Assembly (NCBI GenBank): GCA_900315835.1
Contig: ONAR01000008.1
Span: forward strand, 31,957-95,956
Direction of reading: 5' to 3'
Source: an uncultured Prevotella sp.
GTDB taxonomy: Bacteria > Bacteroidota > Bacteroidia > Bacteroidales > Bacteroidaceae
Length of the DNA: 64,000 nt
Shown here: piece by piece, positions 45,544-53,387 of the stretch
Position numbering within the stretch: the first letter of the stretch is position 1
Layout of the letters: every line of letters starts with the position of its first letter
The notes under the pieces: generated by a model
What the model was told of the DNA's origin: nothing
The model's input: only the letters and a program-made list of their open reading frames with translations
The model's database searches: none
Translations under genes and position numbers: made by a program

Positions 45544-46615
45544 CGCATTTGCTATCATAAATCTTATAGACAGGGTAAAGCTCCCTTTCCGAAAGGATAA
45601 GGAGCTTTATTCTTCGTTATACGACATCATCGGCCTTTACCCCCACAACATCAGCTACTACAAGCTGGCATTGATGCACAAGAGCGTCATGCATCGCAAC
45701 AAAAAGGGCAAGCCCGTCAACAACGAGCGCCTGGAGTTTCTTGGCGATGCCATTCTTGATGCTGCAGTGGGTGATATCGTCTACCGCCATTTCCCCGGCA
45801 AGCGCGAGGGGTTCCTCACCAATACGCGGTCGAAACTCGTACAGCGCGATACGCTCAACAAGCTCGCCCAGGAAATGGGCATCAACAAACTCATTCTTTC
45901 CAGCGGCCATTCGGCTTCACACAACAGTTATCTCGGTGGCAACGCCTTCGAGGCGCTGGTGGGTGCGCTCTACCTCGACCGCGGCTACGATGCCTGCATG
46001 CGCTTCCTCAAGCGCCGCATTCTGGCGCAGATGATCAACATCGACAAGGTGGCGTATAAGGAGGTCAACTTCAAGAGCAAGCTCATCGAGTGGAGCCAGA
46101 AAAACAAGGTGAAGCTCGAGTTTAAGTTCATCAAGAGCGGTAAAGACAACGGTGGCAGTCCCACGTTCTGCTATCAGGTGATGCTCGAGGGCATTGCCGG
46201 TTGCACGGGCGACGGTTTCTCCAAGAAGGAGAGCCAGCAGAAGGCATCCAAGGATACGCTGGAACTGCTGCGTAAGAAGCCGCAGTTCATCGACGAGGTG
46301 TTTGCGGCCAAGGGTGAGCGCACGAAGATGGAGGAGGAGCCTGTCAACGCCATTCCCAGCACCGATGAGACGCAGGCATTCATGGTGTCGGCCAACAGCG
46401 ACAGCGATGCGCCGAAGCATGCCACGGCTTTCCGCGAGAAGGTCTATACCGAACAGGAGAGCGCCATCGACGAGCGCCACGAGACGGTGCTTGAGCAGCC
46501 GGTCACCGAGGAGGCTGTCGTTGCCGACGAGTTCGATTTAAGCGATATCAGCGCCAAGGCCAAGTCGCGTGAAGAAATCATCGCCGAGGCCGAGAAACAG
46601 GCGTTTAGGGAATGA
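45533..46615 (+). CDS. rnc: Ribonuclease III with acidic C-terminal extension
   Basis: Cleaves double-stranded RNA in rRNA and mRNA processing. 360 residues from MQNNAFAIIN; the frame reads back to 45461 but that part lies wholly inside fabF, so the 11-nt-overlap start is chosen. The nuclease domain (about 30-170) has NERLEFLGDAILD (64-76) and Glu140 in NAFEALVGALY. A dsRNA-binding domain spans about 180-247. Residues ~250-360 are an acidic, low-complexity extension absent from typical RNase III (about 230-250 residues). Operon with acpP and fabF is a frequent arrangement. Confidence 0.93.
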   Translation: MQNNAFAIINLIDRVKLPFRKDKELYSSLYDIIGLYPHNISYYKLALMHKSVMHRNKKGKPVNNERLEFLGDAILDAAVGDIVYRHFPGKREGFLTNTRSKLVQRDTLNKLAQEMGINKLILSSGHSASHNSYLGGNAFEALVGALYLDRGYDACMRFLKRRILAQMINIDKVAYKEVNFKSKLIEWSQKNKVKLEFKFIKSGKDNGGSPTFCYQVMLEGIAGCTGDGFSKKESQQKASKDTLELLRKKPQFIDEVFAAKGERTKMEEEPVNAIPSTDETQAFMVSANSDSDAPKHATAFREKVYTEQESAIDERHETVLEQPVTEEAVVADEFDLSDISAKAKSREEIIAEAEKQAFRE

Positions 46616-46643
46616 GCAATTAAGTTCATATGTTTTTAAGTTT

Positions 46644-47336
46644 TTATTTTTCTCCCGCAAAGGCGAGGGAAACAACGCTGATGCGTACATCAGCCGCCTG
46701 CTGCAACACCGACGCCACACCACACACCGTGGCGCCCGTGGTCACCACGTCGTCAACAATCACCACATGACGGCCGTTGAGCCAATCGCCATGCCTTACG
46801 CGAAACGCACCCGCCATATTGTCGGCACGCTCCACACGGTCCTTCTTCGTCTGGCTCACCGTCGCCACCGGCCTCACCACCACATTATTCCATATCGGCT
46901 TGTGGCAAGCCAGTTGCAGTCCGCGCGCAATCATCATGCTCTGGTTATACCCCCGTTCCCGTTCCCGGCTGTGCGCCAACGGTACGGGGATGAGGGCGTC
47001 GATGTCGTCGAAGAAATCCGTTTCCATCAGACGCTTGCCCATCAACTGTCCCAGCGCCTCACCCACGTCGGGGCGGTGATAATACTTCAGTTGCATGATG
47101 GTATTGATTGAGCTGCTCATCGGCTCGTAGCGCATCAGGGCAAAGGCGCGCTCAAACTGGTTTATCCTGCCCCAAAACATTTGCGCCATGGGGTTCTCCA
47201 CCAGGTCGTCGAGATAGCCGCTCAGCGGCACCACAATAAAGCAGCCGGTGCAGATAATATCTTCCTGCAGATCCAGCCGCCTCCCGCACATACAGCAGAA
47301 GCGTGGCGCAATCAGGTCCAACAGCCGCGACAGCAT
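46644..47336 (-). CDS. ComF-family phosphoribosyltransferase-like protein
   Basis: 230 residues from MLSRLLDLIAPRFCCMCGRR; the frame extends upstream to 47480, but a TATCTTTG promoter at 47372-47379 (minus) favours the shorter start. An N-terminal zinc ribbon (CCMCGRR...CTGC) is followed by the PRTase domain with PVPLAHSRERERGYNQS and VVIVDDVVTTGATV. The family is linked to DNA uptake or processing of internalised DNA, but many members are orphan, as here. It is convergent with rnc. Confidence 0.9.
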   Translation of the reverse strand: MLSRLLDLIAPRFCCMCGRRLDLQEDIICTGCFIVVPLSGYLDDLVENPMAQMFWGRINQFERAFALMRYEPMSSSINTIMQLKYYHRPDVGEALGQLMGKRLMETDFFDDIDALIPVPLAHSRERERGYNQSMMIARGLQLACHKPIWNNVVVRPVATVSQTKKDRVERADNMAGAFRVRHGDWLNGRHVVIVDDVVTTGATVCGVASVLQQAADVRISVVSLAFAGEK

Positions 47337-47542
47337 CTCAATTCCCCTTGTTTTAATAGTCTTCTTGCCCGCAAAGATAGTAAAACCTTCCCATCTTTGT
47401 GCTCCGCCCACATAGTTTTTTTTTAGTAGAGCGCAGTCATTCCTTACGACTATGCCTATAGAATCATTCAAGTGTTTCAAGCCTATAAGTATTTGATAGA
47501 TAGAATCATTAATCCGTAATATCGTAGCGAGCGAAGGAATGC

Positions 47543-47835
47543 CAACCGCGTAGCGGTTGCGGAAAATAGCCCGGGGTTGAGCGTCAGCGAAACCCCGGGG
47601 AGAAGGAATTGTCGGTGGGCTTATTCATATTACCCCGTAGGGGTTGCGGCGAAACGATGGCTCGGATACGGCATTCATCTTCCAAGAACCTTTGATCTAC
47701 CAAATGATTTATCGCGATGCTATGTCGTGCCGCAACCCCTCCGGGGTAAAAATGAATAATTCCACCGGTGAACCCTACCCCCGGGGAATCGCTTCGCTCG
47801 TCTCCGGGCTATACACCGCAACCGCTCCGCGGTTG
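47543..47835. repeat. Inverted-repeat module M0 (degenerate, no minisatellite)
   Basis: The left arm starts CAACCGCGTAGCGGTTGCGG and contains CCCGGGGTTGAGCGTCAGCG. The right arm ends ACCGCTCCGCGGTTG and is its inverted relative. The ~90-nt centre has no 23-bp units. The same architecture with near-identical outer arms occurs at 50399, 51117 and 52976. No gene is seen in 47337-48201. Confidence 0.82.
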
Positions 47836-47871
47836 ATAAACAACTTGACAACTTGAGTAAAATCATAACGT

Positions 47872-47962
47872 TTGACGTTCGTCGCGCGTTCGCGTGACGT
47901 TCGTCATCCATTCGCGTGACGTTCGTCACGCATTCGTTTGACGAACGTCACACGTCGTCAAA
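47872..47962. repeat. 22-bp GACGTTCGTC array
   Basis: GACGTTCGTC recurs three times at 22-bp spacing, then once inverted (GACGAACGTC), with TTCGCGT between units. The period equals that of the array at 16262-16393 although the sequence differs. Confidence 0.88.
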
Positions 47963-48097
47963 CCACCCCTTTTGCGAACGATATATCCTGACCTCAAACT
48001 CCCGCAATTGTTGTATCATAATGCGTTAATCATTCGCTCAACTAAAATTTATTATCATTTTAATACGAAATTCTTCTCTCATTTAATTTTTTTTATT

Positions 48098-48105
48098 TAA
48101 ATTTG
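48098..48105 (+). promoter_or_regulatory. -7 element of the large secreted protein gene
   Basis: TAAATTTG in a very AT-rich stretch. The leader would be about 95 nt. Confidence 0.45.
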
Positions 48106-48201
48106 CAAGGTAGTAAGATGAGACATCGCTATTCGCATTGAATTATATTTACACGCTTTCAATCTTTATTCACTTATACTAAACAACATGGTTTATAGCT
48201 T

Positions 48202-50022
48202 ATGAAAAGGTATTTACACTTATTATTAACCCTTTTGCTCCTCTCGGTATGCACTGTGGGGGGGGCACAAACAACGTATTCCCATATTTTTGGAAAGGAT
48301 ACAATTAAAACGACCGCTGGTAGCCAAAAGTTCGATAATGTTACTTGGGCATGGACGGAATCAAAATACATCGGCTATGATGGTACAAAGGGTGTCCAAA
48401 TTGGTTCATCGAGCAAAGTCCAATCTGATGCATGGACCATCTCTACTGAAGGCATCAGCGGTACTATAACTTCGGTCAAGGTGAATGCTAGTGTAGCATC
48501 GAAAGGATCTGCAACTTTAGCAGTAAAAGTAGGTGATACGGATTTTAAATCAGGTACTATTACTAGCGTATTACTAACTTCTACTAAAGCCACGGTATAC
48601 GAATTCAAGGGCTCGGCCTCTGGAAAGATTGCCATTACGATGAAAGCTTCATCCAAGGCAATGTATATCAAGAGCATCACGGTGACTTACACACCTTCAA
48701 GTACAACCAAGACTGCTACACAGTTAACATTCACCAATACTGGAGACAAGACATACACGGTTGGCGATGAAAATAATGCGGCTGTTTATAGTAATCCTGC
48801 TAAGTTGACAACTACAGACGGAACTGCTATCGATGGTACTATTACTTACACTTCTACCAACTCTGATGTTGCTTCCGTTGAAAGTAATGGTGATGTTCTT
48901 GTAAATACTAAAGCTACAGGTTCTGCCACCATCACCGCTACTTATGCTGGCGACGATACTTATGCAAGCTCTACCGCTTCTTATAATATTACAGTATACC
49001 CGATACTTACTGGCGCAGGCACTGAGGCCAATCCTTACACTGTTGCTGATGTAATTGCCTTGAATACAGCAAATGCATTGCCCCAAGACCAAGTCTTTGT
49101 AAAGGGTATTATCACCAAGATAGACGAGGTGAGCACCCAGCACAAGAATGCTACCTACAACATTTCTGATAATAGCCAAGCAACAAATCAACTTAAAATA
49201 TATAGAGGAAAAAACCTCAACAACACCGATTTTACTGCTGCTGCCGACCTTTCTACAGGTTGGACGGTGACTGTAAAGGGTGTGCTTACGTTGTACAATA
49301 ATTCTACCTTGGAGATGACCACTGGCAACTATATCACCTCCATCGTAAAGCCATCCGAGTACACCCCCGCCACATTGACCAGTTTCGCCCAGAGCGGCAA
49401 AAACTACTATGCTACGTTCAGCAGCGACCAGGTGACGTTCTTCCCTGAGAGCGATGAGAATACGTCCTTTATGACAGATGTCCAGAAAGCCTATGCGTTT
49501 GGAGACATGCTGGAGCTGACAAATCTCACAACGGCTACGGCCACCATCGACGGCAATGAGGTGAGCGGCTACTACGTTCCCGCCAACACGGGCGTGCTGA
49601 TCAAGGCTTCTTTCGATAATGCAAGCTCCATAACTTATTATACGGTGAGCGGCAAGGATGTTGATTTGCTTACTGACAATATGCTCTACCCCGCCACCAA
49701 GAAGATGTCGGAGTTAAACAACTGCTATTTCTATAAGCTCGCCTACGACGACTACAGCAGCAAGACGGGCCTCGGCTTCTACTGGGGTGCCGATAATGGT
49801 GCTGCCTTTACTGCCAAGACGAATGGTGCTTACCTCGCCGTACCAAAGAGCAGCGGATCGGCTAAGAGTGGCTTCCGCTTCGACGGTACGACAACGGGCG
49901 TCAACACCATCAACGCCAAGACCACGACCAATGATGTTATCTACAACATCCAGGGACAGCGCGTGGGTGCCAATTACAAGGGCCTCGTTATCGTCAATGG
50001 AAAGAAGATGATGAGAAAGTAG
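48202..50022 (+). CDS. Large secreted protein with Ig-like and OB-like domains and a C-terminal sorting tail
   Basis: 606 residues. A signal peptide ends VGGAQ (about 22). Residues ~25-165 form a beta-rich Ser/Thr/Lys domain. An Ig-like (BIG-type) domain with TYTSTNSDVASVESNGDVLVNTKATGSATITATY spans about 170-270. An OB-like region (GTEANPYTVADVIALN... FVKGIITKI) spans about 275-390. A further beta domain ends in VIYNIQGQRVGANYKGLVIVNGKKMMRK, the short tail common on exported Prevotella proteins. The first ~1.1 kb is more AT-rich than neighbouring genes, hinting at separate ancestry. Function unknown. Confidence 0.8.
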   Translation: MKRYLHLLLTLLLLSVCTVGGAQTTYSHIFGKDTIKTTAGSQKFDNVTWAWTESKYIGYDGTKGVQIGSSSKVQSDAWTISTEGISGTITSVKVNASVASKGSATLAVKVGDTDFKSGTITSVLLTSTKATVYEFKGSASGKIAITMKASSKAMYIKSITVTYTPSSTTKTATQLTFTNTGDKTYTVGDENNAAVYSNPAKLTTTDGTAIDGTITYTSTNSDVASVESNGDVLVNTKATGSATITATYAGDDTYASSTASYNITVYPILTGAGTEANPYTVADVIALNTANALPQDQVFVKGIITKIDEVSTQHKNATYNISDNSQATNQLKIYRGKNLNNTDFTAAADLSTGWTVTVKGVLTLYNNSTLEMTTGNYITSIVKPSEYTPATLTSFAQSGKNYYATFSSDQVTFFPESDENTSFMTDVQKAYAFGDMLELTNLTTATATIDGNEVSGYYVPANTGVLIKASFDNASSITYYTVSGKDVDLLTDNMLYPATKKMSELNNCYFYKLAYDDYSSKTGLGFYWGADNGAAFTAKTNGAYLAVPKSSGSAKSGFRFDGTTTGVNTINAKTTTNDVIYNIQGQRVGANYKGLVIVNGKKMMRK

Positions 50023-50055
50023 TGTAGTGGCCGTGCCTTGTGCCGGCCACCAACC
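50021..50055 (+). repeat. REP-like element at the stop codon of the secreted-protein gene
   Basis: AGTGTAGTGGCCG, TGCCTT, GTGCCGGCCACCAACC. It begins inside the stop codon of the upstream gene, in sense orientation. Confidence 0.88.
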
Positions 50056-50086
50056 AACGTTATATTAATCCTTACAATACATTAGA

Positions 50087-50245
50087 ATGATGAAAAAGCA
50101 ATATATCCAGCCCGCCGTCAAGACGCAGGCTATCGCAACAGAGAACATCTTGGATAATTCTGAAACCCTGAAAATTTATAATTCAAAGCCCACAGTCGAC
50201 AATGACGTTAACAGTTTTGCCAAGCGTAATAACATTTGGGAGTAA
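50087..50245 (+). CDS. 52-residue MKKxYxxP-type small peptide
   Basis: Reads MMKKQYIQPAVKTQA, an acidic/polar middle, and ends FAKRNNIWE; the second ATG at 50090 is an equally good start. It belongs by pattern to the short Bacteroidetes proteins that open MKKxYxxPxxx and end in an aromatic residue, often next to large secreted proteins. Here it sits 64 nt after one and is followed by a strong terminator, so it is probably the last gene of that transcript. No signal peptide or cysteine is visible. Function is unknown; a precursor-peptide or structural role cannot be excluded. Confidence 0.75.
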   Translation: MMKKQYIQPAVKTQAIATENILDNSETLKIYNSKPTVDNDVNSFAKRNNIWE

Positions 50246-50270
50246 GCGCAAGCATATAGCATAAACAATT

Positions 50271-50307
50271 ATCGCCCCGCGTCATCATCATGATGGCGCG
50301 GGGCGAT
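50271..50307 (+). terminator. Terminator after the small-peptide gene
   Basis: An 11-bp perfect stem (50271-50281 with 50297-50307, arm ATCGCCCCGCG) can be extended by CATCATCATGATG inside. No long T-run, but the structure is strong. Confidence 0.7.
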
Positions 50308-50398
50308 TGCGTTGGTGATGCAGGATACCAACCGCGGAGCGGATTTGTTGGTGGTACGGGTGTCAACCGCGTAGCGGATTTGTTGGTGGTACGGATAC

Positions 50399-50903
50399 CA
50401 ACCGCGGAGCGGTTGCGGGGATTAGCCCGGGGTTGAGCGTCAGCGAAACCCCGGGTTTAGGTGTTGCCGGTGGCATTATTCATATTTACCGAAAACAACC
50501 AATGGATTGCGGCGAAACAACCAACGGGGGCGCGGCAAAACAACCAACGGGTGTGTGGCGAAACGACCAACGGGATTGCGGCAAACGACCAACGGATGTG
50601 CGGCAAACGACCAACGGGTTTGCGGCAAAACAACCAACGGGGACGTGGCAAAACAACCAACGGGGGCGTGGCAAAACAACCAACGGGGGCGTGGCAAAAC
50701 AACCAACGGGGTTGCGGCGAAACGAACGACGGGTTTGTGGCGAAACGACCAATGGGGGCGCAATACGGATGGGTTATTATCGATGCGGATGAATTGCCGC
50801 AACCGCTACGCGGTAATATCAATAAGCTCACCCGGTATCCCGCATCCCCGGGGTTTCGCTGGCGCTCAACCCCGGGCTATATCCCGCAACCGCTCCGCGG
50901 TTG
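50399..50903. repeat. Inverted-repeat module M1 with 23-bp minisatellite
   Basis: Left arm 50399-50490 and right arm about 50806-50903 are imperfect inverted copies of ~90-100 bp: outer palindrome AACCGCGGAGCGGTT, then the CCCGGGGTTGAGCG...AACCCCGGG hairpin, then a TATT-CATATTTACCG end. Between them (about 50494-50770) are about eleven units of 22-23 bp, CGGGGGCGTGGCAAAACAAC plus CAA. The unit is stop-free, so all frames stay open and no gene is called. Confidence 0.93.
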
Positions 50904-51116
50904 AATATTGCCAATCGTGTTGGTTTTATTGGCGGATATCTTATTGGCGGATACCAATCGTGTTGGTTTTATTGGCGGATATCAATCGCGTTGGTTTGTT
51001 TGGTGAATACCAACCATGTTGGTTGCGTCGGCGAGGCGGTGAAAACTAACCGCGTTGGTTGCATTGGCGAGGCGGGGAAAACTAACCGCGTTGGTTGCGT
51101 TAGCGAGGCGGGATAC
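50904..51116. repeat. Spacer repeats with CCAACCnnGTTGG palindromes
   Basis: About seven loosely periodic units contain TTGGTTTTATTGGCGGATA or ACCGCGTTGGTTGC plus GGCGAGGCGG. A similar, shorter stretch occurs at 51596-51693. They always lie directly outside module arms. Confidence 0.75.
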
Positions 51117-51595
51117 CAACCGCGTAGCGGTTGCGGGGATTAGCCCGGGGTTGAGCGTCAGCGAAACCCCGGGTTTAGGTGTTGCCGGTGGCATTATTCA
51201 TATTTACCGCGTAGCGGTTGCGGCTTTACCGCGTAGCGGTTGCGGCGAAACAACCAATGGGTGTGCGGCAAACGACCGACGGGGGTTGTGGCGAAACGAC
51301 CGACGGGGGTTGTGGCGAAACGACCGACGGGGGTTGTGGCGAAACGACCAATGGGGGTTGTGGCGAAACGACCAATGGGGGCGCGGCAAAACAACCGACG
51401 GGGGCGTGGCAAAACAACCGACGGGGGCGTGGCGAAACGACCAACGGGGGCGCAATACGGGTGGGGTATTATCGATGCGGATGTATTGCCGCAACCGCTA
51501 CGCGGTAATATCAATAATTACACCCGGTATCCCGCATCCCCGGGGTTTCGCTGGCGCTCAACCCCGGGCTATATCCCGCAACCGCTCCGCGGTTG
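51117..51595. repeat. Inverted-repeat module M2 with 23-bp minisatellite
   Basis: Same build as M1: left arm from 51117 (CAACCGCGTAGCGGTTGCGG), right arm ending 51595. About eight minisatellite units (51238-51450) read mostly CGGGGGTTGTGGCGAAACGAC. The conserved linker GCGCAATACGG precedes the right arm, as in M1 and M3. Confidence 0.93.
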
Positions 51596-51693
51596 AATAA
51601 TACCAATCGCGTTGGTTTGTTTGGTAAATATCAACCATGTTGATTGCGTCGGTGAATACTAATTGCATTGGTTGCGTCGGCGAGGCGGGATAC

Positions 51694-51785
51694 CAACCGC
51701 GGAGCGGTTGCGGGGATTAGCCCGGGGTTGAGCGTCAGCGAAACCCCGGGTTTAGGTGTTGCCGGTGGCATTATTCATATTTACC
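51694..51785. repeat. Solo left arm of the module family
   Basis: 92 bp almost identical to the M1 left arm, without a partner arm. It is followed directly by a REP-like element at the recX 3' end, so it may be a solo end left by recombination. Confidence 0.88.
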
Positions 51786-51796
51786 GGTACCGGAGG

Positions 51797-51830
51797 ATGG
51801 TGGCCGGCACAAGACACGGCCACTACACTG
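51797..51830 (-). repeat. REP-like element supplying the recX stop codon
   Basis: On the minus strand AGTGTAGTGGCCG, TGTCTT, GTGCCGGCCACCATCC. The TAG inside GTGTAGTGG is the recX stop codon. Confidence 0.88.
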
Positions 51831-52320
51831 GATGGTCATCATCCGTTGCCAATGCCGGCAATGCCTTTTTGATGAGGTCGAGGTCGAACCCACGGCCCAT
51901 GGCAAAACGGATGAGCTTCATGCTGCGCTCATAGTCGGACGCCGCCGTGATGGTGGGCCACTTCGCCTTGAGCAACGGACGGAGCACGGCGAGATAGTCC
52001 TCATCGGGTACGGCATCGAGGACGGGCGCCGATACGGCCTCGGCTACGTGTTTCTGCCACAGCGCCTGCTCAATCTTCCGCCGGCCCCAGTGGTTGTAGC
52101 GTATCTTGTCGTTGACGAAAGCCCGGCAGTAGCGCGCGTCGTCAATATACTGGTGTTCGACGAGATAGTCGATGACGCGTTGTCGGGCCGCCTCGTCGAG
52201 TCCCCACCGCCGCAGTTTGTCGTCGATGTCGCCCTTGCAGTATTCGGCTTTGGCGCAGAGCGCGGCCACACGGGCCAGCGCCCGTTGTTCGTCCATCGGT
52301 TGGTTGGTCTTTCTAATCAT
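51823..52320 (-). CDS. recX: RecX-family regulatory protein
   Basis: Modulates RecA filaments. 165 residues in a three-helix-repeat pattern: ALARVAALCAKAEYCKGDIDDKLRRWGLDEAARQRVIDYLVEHQYIDDARYCRAFVNDKIRYNHWGRRKIEQAL is the RecX core, and ...YERSMKLIRFAMGRGFDLDLIKKAL closes it. The last residues (HPV) and the stop come from a REP-like element, so the end may be recently altered. recA is not in the window. It lies 15 nt downstream of the Y1 transposase gene. Confidence 0.9.
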   Translation of the reverse strand: MIRKTNQPMDEQRALARVAALCAKAEYCKGDIDDKLRRWGLDEAARQRVIDYLVEHQYIDDARYCRAFVNDKIRYNHWGRRKIEQALWQKHVAEAVSAPVLDAVPDEDYLAVLRPLLKAKWPTITAASDYERSMKLIRFAMGRGFDLDLIKKALPALATDDDHPV

Positions 52321-52335
52321 CGTATTGGGTGTTCA

Positions 52336-52794
52336 TCAATCATCTGTGAAAACATAATTATCATCGTAAGTTATCCCATATCGCTGCAACAATCGCTTGT
52401 ATTCATCCTCGAACGATACCTTCTTATGATGCTCCTTTTGGTTGGCAATATAGCTTATAACTGCTTCGACATGCGACGGACTCACGGAGAATGCTCCATA
52501 TCCTTTTTGCCAACTGAATGTCTGATAATAAGGATTATGCGCCTTTAACCAATACGAACTCACCCTTTTGGCTCGCGCCACGACGTCGCTCAACGAATAG
52601 TTTTTCGACAGCGTGAAGAGAATATGCACGTGATTGTCGGTTCCGTTGATCGTGATGGTTTGGCAATCCAACTCCTGCAATGATACGGTGATGTTTTTAT
52701 ATAGGGCTTGCTCATCGGTGGGTCGGATCTTTGGTGCGGTTGTTTTGATATGCCAGACGAGATGAACGTAGAGTTTAGTTAGTGTATGCGACAT
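52336..52794 (-). CDS. IS200/IS605-type Y1 (HUH) transposase, single-domain
   Basis: 152 residues of the Y1_Tnp family, which cut and join single-stranded DNA at hairpins. The HUH motif is NHVHILF (His55, His57) and the candidate catalytic tyrosine is Tyr115 in VISYIANQKEHHKKVSF. FSWQKGYGAFSVSPS is a family hallmark. No tnpB accessory gene and no IS ends are visible. It lies inside the repeat zone, between the solo arm/recX and module M3. That fits a REP-associated (RAYT-like) transposase, but linkage to any given repeat is inference. Confidence 0.9.
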   Translation of the reverse strand: MSHTLTKLYVHLVWHIKTTAPKIRPTDEQALYKNITVSLQELDCQTITINGTDNHVHILFTLSKNYSLSDVVARAKRVSSYWLKAHNPYYQTFSWQKGYGAFSVSPSHVEAVISYIANQKEHHKKVSFEDEYKRLLQRYGITYDDNYVFTDD

Positions 52795-52846
52795 AGAGAG
52801 GTATATGGTTGATGTTAATGATATAATATGTGGGATAAGCTCGCGA

Positions 52847-52972
52847 TTGAGCGATTGCGTGGAATAGCCCGTGGTTGAGCGATTGCGTGGAATAGCCCGT
52901 GGTTGAGCGATTGCGTGGAATAGCCCGTGGTTGAGCGATTGCGTGTGCGTGGAATAGCACGTGGTTGAGCGC
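52847..52972. repeat. 28-bp tandem repeat, about four and a half copies
   Basis: TTGAGCGATTGCGTGGAATA recurs at 52847, 52875, 52903 and 52931; the last copy is disrupted. It lies between the Y1 transposase start and module M3, and shares TTGAGCG with the module arms. Confidence 0.92.
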
Positions 52973-52975
52973 CAA

Positions 52976-53314
52976 CAACCGCGGAGCGGTTACGGGAATT
53001 AGCCCGGGGTTGAGCGATAGCGAAACCCCGGGTTTAGGCGTTGCCGGTGGCATTATTCATTTTTACCGCGTAGCGGTTGCGGCAAAACAACGAATGGGTG
53101 TGCGGCAAAACAACGAATGGGTGTGCGGCAAAACAACCAACGGGTGGCGTGGCGAAATGACCAACGGGGGCGCAATACGGATGGTTTTTATCGATGCGGA
53201 TGTATTGCCGCAACCGCTACGCGGTAATATCAATAAGCTCACCCGGTATCCCGTATCCCCGGGGTTTCGCTGGCGCTCAACCCCGGGCTATATCCCGCAA
53301 CCGCTCCGCGGTTG
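52976..53314. repeat. Inverted-repeat module M3 with short minisatellite
   Basis: The left arm starts CAACCGCGGAGCGGTTACGG and the right arm ends ACCGCTCCGCGGTTG. Only about four 23-bp units lie between (53084-53175). After it, 53300-53387 holds three 33-bp repeats with ACCGCTCCGCGGTTGGTT, reaching the sucD stop codon. Confidence 0.92.
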
Positions 53315-53387
53315 GTTCACGCTTACTGCATGACCGCTCCGCGGTTGGTTCACGCTTGCTCCATGACCGCTCCGCGGTTGGTTTACG

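Noticed and set aside
45461-46615. 384-residue version of RNase III
   Set aside because: The extra 24 residues lie entirely within fabF in another frame and do not resemble an RNase III N-terminus.
50494-50770. CRISPR array
   Set aside because: Units are contiguous 22-23-bp repeats with no unique spacers, and no cas gene is present in the window.
50433-51600. Overlapping long ORFs on both strands across the repeat modules
   Set aside because: The 22-24-bp minisatellite and module arms are stop-free in most frames. The translations are cyclic low-complexity strings with several equally long frames, and none has gene-like features.
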